Shown piece by piece: positions 53,848 through 62,673 of a stretch of 64,000 nucleotides of DNA (its first letter is position 1; each line of letters starts with the position of its first letter). This DNA comes from Lachnocurva sp045579705 (lineage in GTDB: Bacteria; Bacillota; Clostridia; Lachnospirales; Lachnospiraceae). The stretch spans positions 1 to 64,000 of the forward strand of contig JAZNMP010000032.1 of NCBI GenBank assembly GCA_045579705.1, given 5' to 3'. Both the position numbers and the translations under genes were made by a program. The notes under the pieces were generated by a model. That model had not been told where the DNA came from. It saw only the letters and a program-made list of their open reading frames with translations, and ran no database searches.

Positions 53848-54270
53848 ATGGTTGAATTTATTGTGGGGGAAAAAGGTCGTGGCAAGACCACCCATCTCAT
53901 TGAGAGAGCTGAGAAAGCAGTGAAGAATGCCGACGGAAGTGTTGTTTTTATCGATAGAGACAACACGAAGATGTTTGACCTGAATAGAAACATTCGTCTG
54001 GTTAACTTAAAGAACTACAACTTGGCAGATCACAATGCCTTTATTGGTTTTATTTCCGGTATCATTTCTCAGAACAAAGATATTGAATATATCTTTATCG
54101 ACGGATTTATGAACGATGCAAAGATAGATGTAAATTCCACTTTCGAAGAAACAGTAAATCAACTAGAAGATATCTCTGATCAGTTTAATATTAATTTTGT
54201 TCTCAGCGTATCAAAAGCTAAAGAGGATATTCCTGAGACACTTTACTCGAAGATTGTATTAGCACTTTAA
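53848..54270 (+). CDS. Small P-loop ATPase-like protein
   Basis: 140 residues with AAAGGAGG upstream. An N-terminal Walker A, VGEKGRGKTTHLI (residues 7-19), and a Walker B-like YIFIDGFMN (about residue 88) flank a short beta-alpha fold; the second beta strand reads SVVFIDRD. Too short to be a complete motor or kinase. I remember proteins of this size in Lachnospiraceae labelled twitching motility PilT-like, but it lacks the PilT features, so that name should not be used. It has its own promoter and terminator and is not linked to any pilus gene here. Function unknown. Confidence 0.75.
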   Translation: MVEFIVGEKGRGKTTHLIERAEKAVKNADGSVVFIDRDNTKMFDLNRNIRLVNLKNYNLADHNAFIGFISGIISQNKDIEYIFIDGFMNDAKIDVNSTFEETVNQLEDISDQFNINFVLSVSKAKEDIPETLYSKIVLAL

Positions 54271-54283
54271 TTTATGAAACTAT

Positions 54284-54322
54284 AAAGGTGCCATTTTCTA
54301 ATTTGAATCTGGCACCTTTTTT
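54284..54322 (+). terminator. Terminator after the P-loop gene
   Basis: AAAGGTGCCA (54284-54293) pairs with TGGCACCTTT (54310-54319) and runs into TTTTTT. It ends 11 bases before the next start codon. Confidence 0.85.
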
Positions 54323-54332
54323 ATGAAAAAAT

Positions 54333-55712
54333 ATGGCTAAAAAGAAGAAAAACAAAATTCTAAAATTTCCCGAGAGAAAAGAAATAAATATTGCGCTAAT
54401 CATTGCATTGCTGATTGCAATATATTTGATTTATACCATCTTTGCTTACCTGACACGTGGTCATGTTTCAATACATGAAGTACGTATGGGAAAGATTGCA
54501 AACAACAATCACTACGAAGCGATGGCTATCCGAGATGAGACTGTGGTATATTCTGACGACAGCGGACATCCTTTTTACTATACGTCTAATGGATCCAGAG
54601 TCGGTGTACAGTCAAAGATTTATGGTCTCGACAAAGCCGGTTCACTTACAAAGAAGCTTAAGTCTGCAGCTAAATCAGATTCTAAGCTTTCCGAGAAAAA
54701 CCTATATGATTTTGAAAATACGATAAAGACTTTTATGGAAGGGTATGACAGTACAGACTACTCAAAAGTCTATGTCTTTAATTCCGATATATCCGACCAG
54801 GTTCAAAAAGCTTATAACGATGAAAATGTATCAAATCTGGAAGGCGATATCAGTGCAGCTGTCACAAAAGGCACCTACCACGAGTATACTCCTGCAAACA
54901 CAGGCTTTTTGATATATTCTTTAGATGGATATGAAGGAACTACTATAGATAATTTTGTCGATATGAAGGCTAAAAAGGATATAAATCCTATTTCCGATTT
55001 AAGGAAAAAGAATAAACTGAATGTTAAAGAGCCTGTATATAAGCTTATAAATAGCGATGATTGGAAACTGACTATGTGTATCTCACATAAAGTCGCCGAA
55101 ACGCTAAAAGACAAGCCATCTGTACGCATCAAATTTGATTATGATGGTTCTACAACTACAGCAAATACTGAGATTAAGAAGATAGGCTCTAAAGAGTATC
55201 TCATCCTAAGCCTGTCTAATTCGATGGAGAGATTTGCAAATCTGAGATTCGTTTCTATAGAATTGATGATTAACCAGCAGCAGGGATTGAAGATACCTAA
55301 TTCTGCTATAGATACAAAGGAATTCTATGTAATTCCAAAGGATTACTTCCTGCTCGGAAACAATGCACGTGATTTAGGTCTTATGATTAGAAAGACCGAA
55401 GACGAGTTCGAGTCTCCAGAAATATACTATGCTACAAAGGACAGCTACTATATTCTGAAACAGGATTTAGGCGAGAATTCTATCATAGTTATTCCTAATT
55501 CGATGGATACGTTTAATCCTGCATCTACATTAGTTAAGAGAAAAGGTGTATATAACGTAAACAAAGGATTTGCTGATTTTAAGATCATAAATATCCTCTA
55601 TAGCTCAGATGACTATAGCATCATTTCAGATGATGGTTCATATGGAATCACTCTATATGATCACATCGCACTGGATGGAAAGAGTATTAAAAACGGTAAG
55701 ATTATTTACTAG
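54333..55712 (+). CDS. HlyD-like membrane-anchored protein upstream of yggS
   Basis: 459 residues. A basic N-terminus (MAKKKKNKILKFPERKE) then one membrane segment (about residues 18-40) and a long extracytoplasmic beta/helical region with RMGKIANNNHYEAMAIRDET, typical of the HlyD-type periplasmic-adaptor annotation used for this neighbourhood in Clostridia, and a late part with NQQQGLKIPNSAI. No partner ABC transporter or outer-membrane channel is present, which fits a Gram-positive and argues against a classical efflux role. Unusually, no ribosome binding site is visible: the start lies 11 bases after the preceding terminator. Confidence 0.7.
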   Translation: MAKKKKNKILKFPERKEINIALIIALLIAIYLIYTIFAYLTRGHVSIHEVRMGKIANNNHYEAMAIRDETVVYSDDSGHPFYYTSNGSRVGVQSKIYGLDKAGSLTKKLKSAAKSDSKLSEKNLYDFENTIKTFMEGYDSTDYSKVYVFNSDISDQVQKAYNDENVSNLEGDISAAVTKGTYHEYTPANTGFLIYSLDGYEGTTIDNFVDMKAKKDINPISDLRKKNKLNVKEPVYKLINSDDWKLTMCISHKVAETLKDKPSVRIKFDYDGSTTTANTEIKKIGSKEYLILSLSNSMERFANLRFVSIELMINQQQGLKIPNSAIDTKEFYVIPKDYFLLGNNARDLGLMIRKTEDEFESPEIYYATKDSYYILKQDLGENSIIVIPNSMDTFNPASTLVKRKGVYNVNKGFADFKIINILYSSDDYSIISDDGSYGITLYDHIALDGKSIKNGKIIY

Positions 55713-55719
55713 GAGCATT

Positions 55720-56412
55720 ATGATTACAGAGAATTTAAAACGGGTAAGAAAGAACATAGAAAAAGCATGTGAGAGAGCGGGCCGAGACCCTAAAGAGGTC
55801 ACTTTAATCGCTGTATCAAAGACAAAACCTGTTTCTGACTTGCAGGAAGCCTATGACTCCGATGTTAAAGATTTCGGAGAGAACAAAGTTCAGGAATTAA
55901 TAGATAAATACGAGGTTTTGCCGGATGATATTTCCTGGCATATGATAGGACACCTTCAAAGAAATAAGGTGAAATATCTAATCGGCAAAGTAAAACTCAT
56001 TCATTCTGTAGAATCTGTACGCTTAGCAGAAGAGATTAACAAACAGAGTGAGAAGAACGATGTAGTCACACCTATACTCGTAGAAGTGAATATAGGTGAT
56101 GAGGAATCTAAGTTCGGATTAAAGTATGGTGAAGTATTAGATTTCATCAAACAAATTTCTACACTGAAGAATATCAAAGTTATGGGTTTGATGACCGTAG
56201 CCCCATATGTAGAAAAAAACGAAGAAAATCGCGAACTTTTCCGCAAAATGTACGAGTTATACATTGACATAAAAAATGAAAACATTGATAATGTATTTAT
56301 GGAAATTTTATCTATGGGAATGACAAATGATTATGAGATTGCCATAGAAGAAGGTGCCACTATGGTTCGAGTAGGAACCGGCATATTTGGAACTAGAAAT
56401 TATCAAATTTAA
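55720..56412 (+). CDS. PLP homeostasis protein YggS/YlmE
   Basis: About 230 residues from ATG 55720 (TAGGAG overlaps the previous stop); a longer frame upstream lies inside the HlyD-like gene and is not real. PLP-binding barrel related to alanine racemase N-domain: TLIAVSKTKPVSDLQEAY (PLP lysine), DFGENKVQEL, WHMIGHLQRNKVKYLIG, SVESVRLAEEIN, VNIGDEESKFGL, GLMTVAPYVE, LSMGMTNDYEIAIEEGATMV RVGTGIFG. It buffers PLP and affects amino acid balance. Upstream of sepF, the normal order. Confidence 0.94.
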   Translation: MITENLKRVRKNIEKACERAGRDPKEVTLIAVSKTKPVSDLQEAYDSDVKDFGENKVQELIDKYEVLPDDISWHMIGHLQRNKVKYLIGKVKLIHSVESVRLAEEINKQSEKNDVVTPILVEVNIGDEESKFGLKYGEVLDFIKQISTLKNIKVMGLMTVAPYVEKNEENRELFRKMYELYIDIKNENIDNVFMEILSMGMTNDYEIAIEEGATMVRVGTGIFGTRNYQI

Positions 56413-56429
56413 ATTTGTGGAGATTAATT

Positions 56430-56957
56430 ATGGGAGCTTTTGATAAGATTCTAAGTATTATGCATCTAGGTGATGAAGAGTTTGATGACTTCGATGATGA
56501 AGAATTCGAAGATGAGGAAGAAGAACGTCCTTCTCTTTTTTCACGTAAAGCAAAAGATACAGTAGTAGACGAAGAGGAAACTACGAAGTCCGGAAATGAA
56601 CGTCGTAACTTTATTTCAAATACAAAGATAACACCACTTCGTTCTAAGAAATCCGGAGGTAATAATCAGTCTATGGAAGTATGTGTATTTAAGCCATCTT
56701 CATTCGAAGATGCCAGAGAAATCGGAGAAACATTATTAGCAGGACAGACAGTAATCCTTAACATGGAAGGTGTAGATGTAGCACTCGCACAGAGAATCGT
56801 TGACTTCTCATCAGGTGCTTGCTTCGCACTTGAAGGAAACCTTCAGAAGGTATCAAACTTCATGTTCGTTATTACACCTCATAATGTTGCTATTTCTGGA
56901 GATCTTCAGGAATTAGTAAACAACTTTGATTTTAGCGGTATTCAGACAGGATTCTAA
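56430..56957 (+). CDS. sepF: Cell division protein SepF
   Basis: 175 residues from ATG 56430 (GTGGAG upstream). N-terminal amphipathic membrane-binding helix MGAFDKILSIMHLG, a very acidic linker (about residues 14-35), then the SepF domain from about residue 85: VCVFKPSSFEDAREIGETLL, ILNMEGVDVALAQRIVDFSS GACFALEGNLQKVSNFMFVI. It rings FtsZ filaments and links them to the membrane. Acidic linker slightly long but normal for the family. Confidence 0.94.
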   Translation: MGAFDKILSIMHLGDEEFDDFDDEEFEDEEEERPSLFSRKAKDTVVDEEETTKSGNERRNFISNTKITPLRSKKSGGNNQSMEVCVFKPSSFEDAREIGETLLAGQTVILNMEGVDVALAQRIVDFSSGACFALEGNLQKVSNFMFVITPHNVAISGDLQELVNNFDFSGIQTGF

Positions 56958-56958
56958 T

Positions 56959-58035
56959 ATGAGAGAATTTCAAAGTGTTGATTTGCCATTAGGATCATAC
57001 ACATATTATTTGAGAGAGTCATTTTCTGATTTGAAGATGATTCTCTCTTCTTTGAATCTGTCTAATCGTAAATTCTGCGTAGTTACGGATTCAAATGTTA
57101 ATGATTTATATATCGTATCTTTGAAGCGAAACCTGTATCCGGAGTTTCAATTTGAGACTTTCGTCATGCCTGCAGGTGAGTCCTCAAAGAATCTAGAAAC
57201 CGTACAAAAATTGTACGGCTTTTTAATTGAACGGGACTTTAATCGTGATGATATTCTACTCGCACTAGGCGGTGGAGTAGTAGGAGATTTAACTGGATTT
57301 GTAGCCGCAACATATATGCGAGGCATGAATTACATTCAGCTTCCAACTACACTATTAGCCGCTATAGACAGTTCTATCGGTGGAAAGACCGCAGTCGACT
57401 TTAATGGATATAAAAACATAGTGGGAGCTTTTTACAATCCGCTATTTATATATCACAATGTTTCGACGTTACGTACACTAGATGAAATCGAGTATAACTC
57501 AGGCCTGGCAGAGGTTCTGAAGATTGCTATGATTCTCGATAAATCATTCTACGTATATATGCACGATAATTCCGAGGCGATTCGTTCAACTGATAATCGC
57601 TATACTTTCGAAATGGTACGTCGAAGCGTATTTTTAAAGGATTATATCGTGAAAAAAGATCCCCACGATCAGGGTATCCGAGGTGTCTTAAACTTCGGGC
57701 ACACGATAGGACACGCTATCGAAGGCTTGTGCAATTACAAATATCCGCATGGAAACTGCGTTGCACGAGGTATGAAATATGCGATATTAATTTCGAAAAA
57801 TATGGGTTTTCTATCAGAATCCAACACGACATATTTATTGGATTTGCTGGAGCTCTATAATTACGAGACTCACATTCCTCCAAATATTACACATGAAGAA
57901 ATTATGGAGGCTATAAAGAAGGACAAAAAACAGGGTACTAGTGGACTTAAGTTTATATTATTAGATGATATTGGACATGCTTTTATATACCCAAATATGG
58001 AAGCAGAAGAAATCATACGAGGCTTAGAATCATGA
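56959..58035 (+). CDS. aroB: 3-dehydroquinate synthase
   Basis: 358 residues from ATG 56959, two bases after the sepF stop; the longer frame from 56926 lies inside sepF. Makes dehydroquinate from DAHP, step two of the shikimate pathway, with NAD and zinc. Motifs: MPAGESSKNLETVQKLY, LLALGGGVVGDLTGFVAATY, QLPTTLLAAIDSSIGGKTAV, GAFYNPLFIY, SGLAEVLKIAMI, and zinc ligands in NFGHTIGHAIEG and YPHGNCVARGM. Complete. Its place between sepF and lspA is unusual; aroA is about 50 kb away in this window. Confidence 0.95.
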   Translation: MREFQSVDLPLGSYTYYLRESFSDLKMILSSLNLSNRKFCVVTDSNVNDLYIVSLKRNLYPEFQFETFVMPAGESSKNLETVQKLYGFLIERDFNRDDILLALGGGVVGDLTGFVAATYMRGMNYIQLPTTLLAAIDSSIGGKTAVDFNGYKNIVGAFYNPLFIYHNVSTLRTLDEIEYNSGLAEVLKIAMILDKSFYVYMHDNSEAIRSTDNRYTFEMVRRSVFLKDYIVKKDPHDQGIRGVLNFGHTIGHAIEGLCNYKYPHGNCVARGMKYAILISKNMGFLSESNTTYLLDLLELYNYETHIPPNITHEEIMEAIKKDKKQGTSGLKFILLDDIGHAFIYPNMEAEEIIRGLES

Positions 58036-58571
58036 CAAAAAAACTAACAGACGAAGAAATCTTTAAATCAAAAAAGATACTCTTTCTATCTATTTTTGAA
58101 ATAGTTTTATTGATATTTTTAGATCAGTATTCAAAACTAATTGCAACTAACTATTTTAAAGGTAAAGACGCGTTATCTTTGATAAACAATGTATTACAGC
58201 TTACATATGTAAAAAATACAGGTGCGGCGTTCAGTTTTATGGGAACACACGCTGGAGTATTTAGAATCATTATGGGTGTGATTACACCTGTATTTATGGG
58301 AATTCTGATCTATCTAATGGTCAAAATTCCAAAGAATGCGAAGAACGCGCCATTATATGTAATCTTGCTCTTTGTATTCAGTGGAGCAGTAGGGAATTAC
58401 ATCGATAGAATGGTACATGGATATGTTGTAGATTTTATCTACTTTTCTCTTATAGATTTTCCGGTCTTTAATGTGGCAGACATATATATTACGGTAGCTT
58501 TTTTCGTACTGATACTATTAATTCTGTTTTACTATAAAGATGAGGATTTTGCATGGCTACATATGAAGTAA
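58032..58571 (+). CDS. lspA: Lipoprotein signal peptidase (signal peptidase II)
   Basis: 179 residues, with a slightly long N-terminus. Four membrane segments; catalytic aspartates in NYIDRMVHGYVVDFIYF (first) and FNVADIYITVAF (second), and the motif LTYVKNTGAAFSFM. It removes signal peptides from prolipoproteins such as the DUF3048 and carboxypeptidase lipoproteins of this window. Start overlaps aroB by 4 bases; its end overlaps rluD by 19. Confidence 0.95.
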   Translation: MTKKLTDEEIFKSKKILFLSIFEIVLLIFLDQYSKLIATNYFKGKDALSLINNVLQLTYVKNTGAAFSFMGTHAGVFRIIMGVITPVFMGILIYLMVKIPKNAKNAPLYVILLFVFSGAVGNYIDRMVHGYVVDFIYFSLIDFPVFNVADIYITVAFFVLILLILFYYKDEDFAWLHMK

Positions 58572-59461
58572 GAGAAGATGAGGCTTGCCTGAGAGTGGAT
58601 GCTTATCTGGCTAATCTTGATGAAACGCATTCTCGAAGCTTCTATAGCAAGCTTATAAAGGAAGGGCAACTGTCCGTAAACTCAAAAGTTGTAACCAAAC
58701 CAAGCTTCGTACTTAACGAAGGAGATGTAATCAAAATCGATATTCCAGAACCGAAACCGCTCGAAGTTCTAGCAGAAGACATTCCTCTGGATATTCTGTA
58801 TGAAGATGATGACGTAATCATCGTAAATAAGCCCAAAGGGATGGTAGTACACCCTGCTGATGGCCACGCAAACGGGACTTTGGTAAACGCTTTGCTGTTT
58901 CACTGTCGAGACTCGCTGAGCGGAATAAACGGTATCTTACGTCCAGGAATCGTACATCGAATCGATATGAATACGACTGGTTCTCTTATCGTCTGCAAGA
59001 ATGACTTAGCGCACAATAAGATAGCCGAACAGATTAAAGTTCATTCTATAAATCGTAGGTATTTAGGTATAGTACACGGAAATCTTAAGGATGATTCCGG
59101 AACTATAGATGCGCCGATAGCCAGAAGCAAAACTGACAGGAAAAAGATGGCTATAGTTGAAGGCGGCAAGGAAGCGATAACGCATTATCGTGTTTTAGAG
59201 AGATTAAACGGTTATACTTTTTGCGAGTTTAAGCTGGAAACCGGTAGAACTCATCAGATTAGAGTTCATATGGCGTCTCTTCATCATCCTTTACTCGGAG
59301 ATGAAGTCTACGGCCCAAAGAAGTGCCCTATTAAGGGATTAGAGGGACAAACACTTCACGCATGGAAGATTGGCTTCGTCCATCCAACAACAGGAGAATA
59401 CATGGAATTTGAAGCTCCTATACCGGATTATTTCCAGAAATTATTAAACAAGTTGAAATAA
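58553..59461 (+). CDS. 23S rRNA pseudouridine synthase, RluD family
   Basis: 302 residues. N-terminal S4 RNA-binding domain (about 10-75: CLRVDAYLANLDETHSRSFY, then KLIKEGQLSVNSKVVTKPSF), then the catalytic domain with VNKPKGMVVHPADGHANGT and the catalytic Asp in GIVHRIDMNTTGSLIVC, followed by LETGRTHQIRVHMASLHHPL. RluD acts on helix 69 of 23S rRNA; family member RluC/D cannot be separated from sequence alone. The usual HRLDxxTSG is HRIDMNTTG. Overlaps lspA. Confidence 0.94.
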   Translation: MATYEVREDEACLRVDAYLANLDETHSRSFYSKLIKEGQLSVNSKVVTKPSFVLNEGDVIKIDIPEPKPLEVLAEDIPLDILYEDDDVIIVNKPKGMVVHPADGHANGTLVNALLFHCRDSLSGINGILRPGIVHRIDMNTTGSLIVCKNDLAHNKIAEQIKVHSINRRYLGIVHGNLKDDSGTIDAPIARSKTDRKKMAIVEGGKEAITHYRVLERLNGYTFCEFKLETGRTHQIRVHMASLHHPLLGDEVYGPKKCPIKGLEGQTLHAWKIGFVHPTTGEYMEFEAPIPDYFQKLLNKLK

Positions 59462-59523
59462 TACCGTATATCTATTAATGTTAATTTAACTCAATATTTG
59501 ATGTGAACTAAGGAGGATTAAAA

Positions 59524-60078
59524 ATGGTAGCAGGCATTATTTGTTTAGCGCTCGTAGTGCTAATCATACTTTGGGGAATCGCAACTTACAACTCGCTTAT
59601 CAGACTTCGCACTCAGGTAGAAGAGGGATTCTCTACTATGGATGTTTATCTGAAGAAGAGATTCGACCTGATTCCAAATCTCGTGGCAACAGTAAAGGGA
59701 TATGCTGCACACGAGGCTGAAACATTGGAAAAAGTTATTGCAGCACGTAATTCTGCCTATGCATCTGGAAATCAGGAAGATATCGCGAATTCAGAGGGAC
59801 AGCTTACATCTACATTGAAATCTCTTTTTGCGGTAGCTGAAAACTATCCAAACTTAAAAGCTGATACACAGTTCATTAATCTACAAGATCAGCTGAGCCG
59901 TCTCGAAGATGATATTGCTAATTCTAGAAAATATTACAACGGAACTGTAAAGATCTTTAATACAAAGATTCAGCTCTTCCCAACAAATATCATCGCTGGA
60001 ATGGGACATTTTACTAAATTCGCATTCTATGAAGTTAAAGATGAAGCAGAGAGAGAAAACGTAAAGGTGGAATTCTAA
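59524..60078 (+). CDS. LemA family protein
   Basis: 184 residues with a strong AAGGAGGA upstream. N-terminal membrane segment (about 3-20: AGIICLALVVLIILWGI) then the helical LemA domain with SLIRLRTQVEEGFSTMDVYL, KRFDLIPNLVATVKGYAAHE, NYPNLKADTQFINLQDQLSR and SRKYYNGTVKIFNTKIQLFP. The biochemical role is unknown; it pairs with the next gene. Confidence 0.93.
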   Translation: MVAGIICLALVVLIILWGIATYNSLIRLRTQVEEGFSTMDVYLKKRFDLIPNLVATVKGYAAHEAETLEKVIAARNSAYASGNQEDIANSEGQLTSTLKSLFAVAENYPNLKADTQFINLQDQLSRLEDDIANSRKYYNGTVKIFNTKIQLFPTNIIAGMGHFTKFAFYEVKDEAERENVKVEF

Positions 60079-60081
60079 TAT

Positions 60082-62112
60082 ATGAAGAACAAAATATTAC
60101 ATATTCTGTCTTTAATACTAGTTCTCTTACTGACTATAACAACTCCTGTTTCTGTATTTGCAACAGAAGAGAGCGCTGAACCTACTGAGCCACATGAATA
60201 TACTCAGGAAGAAATCGACGAAATGCGTCGTGCTCTCGATGAGCATTATGACCACGAAAAATACGAAAGACAGAAATCAGATTATTATATAAAGGATTTG
60301 AACGTGGACATTACCGTCAACGAAGATAATACTTTTAAAATCAAAGAAACTTATGTATATGATTTCGTATTACCTCATCATGGACCGACACGAAAGTTTA
60401 TAATGAATCATCAGCGAATTTATAATTTGCAGGATCATGATTTACTCGATGGCAAAGAAGTAATAGTTCATAACGCCAATATAAAGGCAAAAGTATCAAA
60501 TTTGAAAGTTACATCAAATGATGCTAATGCTAATATTGCAAAAACCGTATCAGCGTCATATAACAATCAATCTACCAAGACTGTAAATATCGGTTCAAAA
60601 AGCAAAACCTATACTGGCGAACACACCTATGTTTTTTCATATGATTACAAGATTTATACAAAAGATCCTCTGGAAAATGCAGATGAACTATACTTCAATA
60701 TCATCGGTACAGAGAATGAATGCCCAGTAGATCATGCTAGTTGGACTATCAGAATGCCAAAAGATTTTGATTCCAGCAAACTCGGATTTAGTACCGGATC
60801 TGCATATAGTCATGGATTTGATCCATTATTCTTAAAATACAAGGTAAAAGGAAGAGTAATAACAGGAGAGTACACAAAGCCACTTCTCAGCGGCGAAGGA
60901 GTTACCGTTAGAGGTCTTCTCCCTGAAGGATACTTTACTTTCAAAGATTACACACCTCGCGCACGTATTCTTTTAAGTATAATACTCGGAATATTATTAA
61001 TTCTATCTTTGCCTTGGCAGAAACTGGTAAATGGAAGTGTAGTAGAAGTAGTGAATTTTTACCCACCAAAAGATATGTCACCGGTTGCAGTAGAAACTGT
61101 ATACAAGGGATATATGCCATCAAAGATTACTGCTATGATTCCATACCTGGCTAACAAAGGATGCTTTAAGATCATAGAAGGAAAAAACAAGGATTTTGCA
61201 TTTGATAAACTAGAAAGAGACAACACAGATCTCGATTATGCTGGAGAAACTTTCGTCAATGGTCTGTTTAAAAATAAAGATCACGTTACGAAGTCTAATC
61301 TAACTAATAGATTCTATAAAACTATTGAAAAGATTAAGACTCACTACAATGATGAAGCTAAAAAGATGTACACTCCATCTTCAAAGAAACTTTCCTGGAT
61401 TGGTGTAGCGATAGCTGTTATAGCAGCCTATTTCAGTATATTTATTATCGAAAGAGATGTACTGCATAATCCTGATACATTTGTTTCAATAATCGGTTTT
61501 ATCGCCGCAGTAGAAGTATTTATAATGGCTATACTTAACCGTTATAAATTTGGAGGTAGAATATTTTTAAATATAATATTTATAATATTCTTCCCGTTAA
61601 TGCTGTTACCGGTATGTATCGATGAACTTGATCTTTCATTAGAAGGATTCATATATATGATGATAGTGTTCATCATATGTAGCATCTTTACGATTACACT
61701 TGCTGATAAGCAGATACGTACACCAGAGAATCAGAAGCTTCTCGGAGAGGTTCTAGGTTTTAGAAACTTCATTAAAACAGCTGATTTAGATAGATTAAAG
61801 GCACTTAGTGAAGAGAACCCTAAGTATTTCTATGATATTTTGGGATTTGCATACGTATTCGGTTTAGAGCGCAAATGGATATCAAAATTTGATTCATTAC
61901 AGGAATATGTAGCTGATCCTGATTGGTATTATGGTGGTAGACTTACAGATTACTATATATGGTCTAGCTTTAATTCCTCTATGAGAAATACATACTCTAA
62001 TATGCAGTCTTCACCATCATCATCTTCAAGCGGTGGTTCTTCTGGTGGCGGATACTCTGGTGGAGGTTTCTCCGGTGGTGGTTCCGGCGGTGGTGGCGCA
62101 GGAGCTTGGTAA
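60082..62112 (+). CDS. DUF2207 membrane protein with Gly-rich tail
   Basis: 676 residues. Cleavable signal peptide (MKNKILHILSLILVLLLTIT ... SVFA), extracytoplasmic DUF2207 beta domain (about 70-290: DLNVDITVNEDNTFKIKETY), one membrane segment at about 293-310, a cytoplasmic part (VVNFYPPKDMSPVAVETVYK), more membrane segments at about 440-570, then a Ser/Gly-rich tail (SSSGGSSGGGYSGGGFSGGG) as is usual for the family. LemA and DUF2207 proteins are commonly found together and probably form one membrane complex of unknown job. Three bases after lemA. Confidence 0.92.
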   Translation: MKNKILHILSLILVLLLTITTPVSVFATEESAEPTEPHEYTQEEIDEMRRALDEHYDHEKYERQKSDYYIKDLNVDITVNEDNTFKIKETYVYDFVLPHHGPTRKFIMNHQRIYNLQDHDLLDGKEVIVHNANIKAKVSNLKVTSNDANANIAKTVSASYNNQSTKTVNIGSKSKTYTGEHTYVFSYDYKIYTKDPLENADELYFNIIGTENECPVDHASWTIRMPKDFDSSKLGFSTGSAYSHGFDPLFLKYKVKGRVITGEYTKPLLSGEGVTVRGLLPEGYFTFKDYTPRARILLSIILGILLILSLPWQKLVNGSVVEVVNFYPPKDMSPVAVETVYKGYMPSKITAMIPYLANKGCFKIIEGKNKDFAFDKLERDNTDLDYAGETFVNGLFKNKDHVTKSNLTNRFYKTIEKIKTHYNDEAKKMYTPSSKKLSWIGVAIAVIAAYFSIFIIERDVLHNPDTFVSIIGFIAAVEVFIMAILNRYKFGGRIFLNIIFIIFFPLMLLPVCIDELDLSLEGFIYMMIVFIICSIFTITLADKQIRTPENQKLLGEVLGFRNFIKTADLDRLKALSEENPKYFYDILGFAYVFGLERKWISKFDSLQEYVADPDWYYGGRLTDYYIWSSFNSSMRNTYSNMQSSPSSSSSGGSSGGGYSGGGFSGGGSGGGGAGAW

Positions 62113-62155
62113 ACATTATGCTTGATAGATTAAAGAATTAAAGAGGGATTTTGTT

Positions 62156-62416
62156 ATGGATTATCACATTATAATTTCACCAGATGAAAGAGAACAAATC
62201 GAAGAAGCTGGCTTCAATTACAATCAGCTACAGCTCGCTCTAATCGTTATGAAGGATTGCTCTAATAGCGCCTATGAAGCTGCCAGAAACAAAATGCTGA
62301 CCCGTCAGGCTACACGTGAAGATCGAGAATTGATTAGAAAATATACTGAAGCCCAGAAGATTCTAGATCCGTATTTAAAATGGATCAAAGAAGGCGGACT
62401 AGATAATAATTTCTAG
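62156..62416 (+). CDS. Small acidic protein of unknown function
   Basis: 86 residues, AGAGGGATT upstream. Predicted helical, soluble: MDYHIIISPDEREQIEEAGF, YEAARNKMLTRQATREDREL, ILDPYLKWIKEG. No motif that I recognise. It is the last gene before the terminator at 62452, likely co-transcribed with the lemA pair though separated by 43 bases. Confidence 0.6.
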   Translation: MDYHIIISPDEREQIEEAGFNYNQLQLALIVMKDCSNSAYEAARNKMLTRQATREDRELIRKYTEAQKILDPYLKWIKEGGLDNNF

Positions 62417-62451
62417 ATCATAAATCAAATAAAAAATAATGAATCAATATT

Positions 62452-62498
62452 AATCCCCATCATGTAAACGAGATAATCGTCAAGTGATGGGGATTTTT
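62452..62498 (+). terminator. Terminator of the yggS-to-unknown run
   Basis: AATCCCCATCA (62452-62462) pairs with TGATGGGGATT (62485-62495), followed by TTTTAT. A second short pairing in the loop (ACGAGATAATCGT) may extend it. Confidence 0.85.
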
Positions 62499-62542
62499 AT
62501 GTGAGTTACGGGCGTGGCAGTAGCGTAATAACCGAAATGTAT

Positions 62543-62572
62543 TTATCGGAAAAATATCTGTTTTTCCGATAA
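62543..62572 (+). promoter_or_regulatory. Strong inverted repeat in the recombinase promoter region
   Basis: Perfect 12-bp arms TTATCGGAAAAA (62543-62554) and TTTTTCCGATAA (62561-62572) with a 6-base centre TATCTG, ending 10 bases before a TATAAT at 62582. It looks like an operator or binding site for a dimer or for the recombinase. Confidence 0.6.
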
Positions 62573-62578
62573 AGAGTG

Positions 62579-62587
62579 TGCTATAAT
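62579..62587 (+). promoter_or_regulatory. Extended -10 promoter of the tyrosine recombinase
   Basis: TGCTATAAT (TG-n-TATAAT) at 62579-62587 with no good -35; the inverted repeat covers the -35 place, so binding there would block transcription. Confidence 0.6.
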
Positions 62588-62673
62588 ATGTATATACCAC
62601 CAATACTTCATTTATCGCAAGTTTTAGGCATTATCCCCTATTATTAATGTTTTATATTTCTAGGAGAAATCGT

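Noticed and set aside
62543..62572. A dif site for chromosome dimer resolution
   Set aside because: Arm sequence TTATCGGAAAAA does not match the Firmicutes dif consensus that I know; only the geometry is similar, so I report it as an unnamed inverted repeat.
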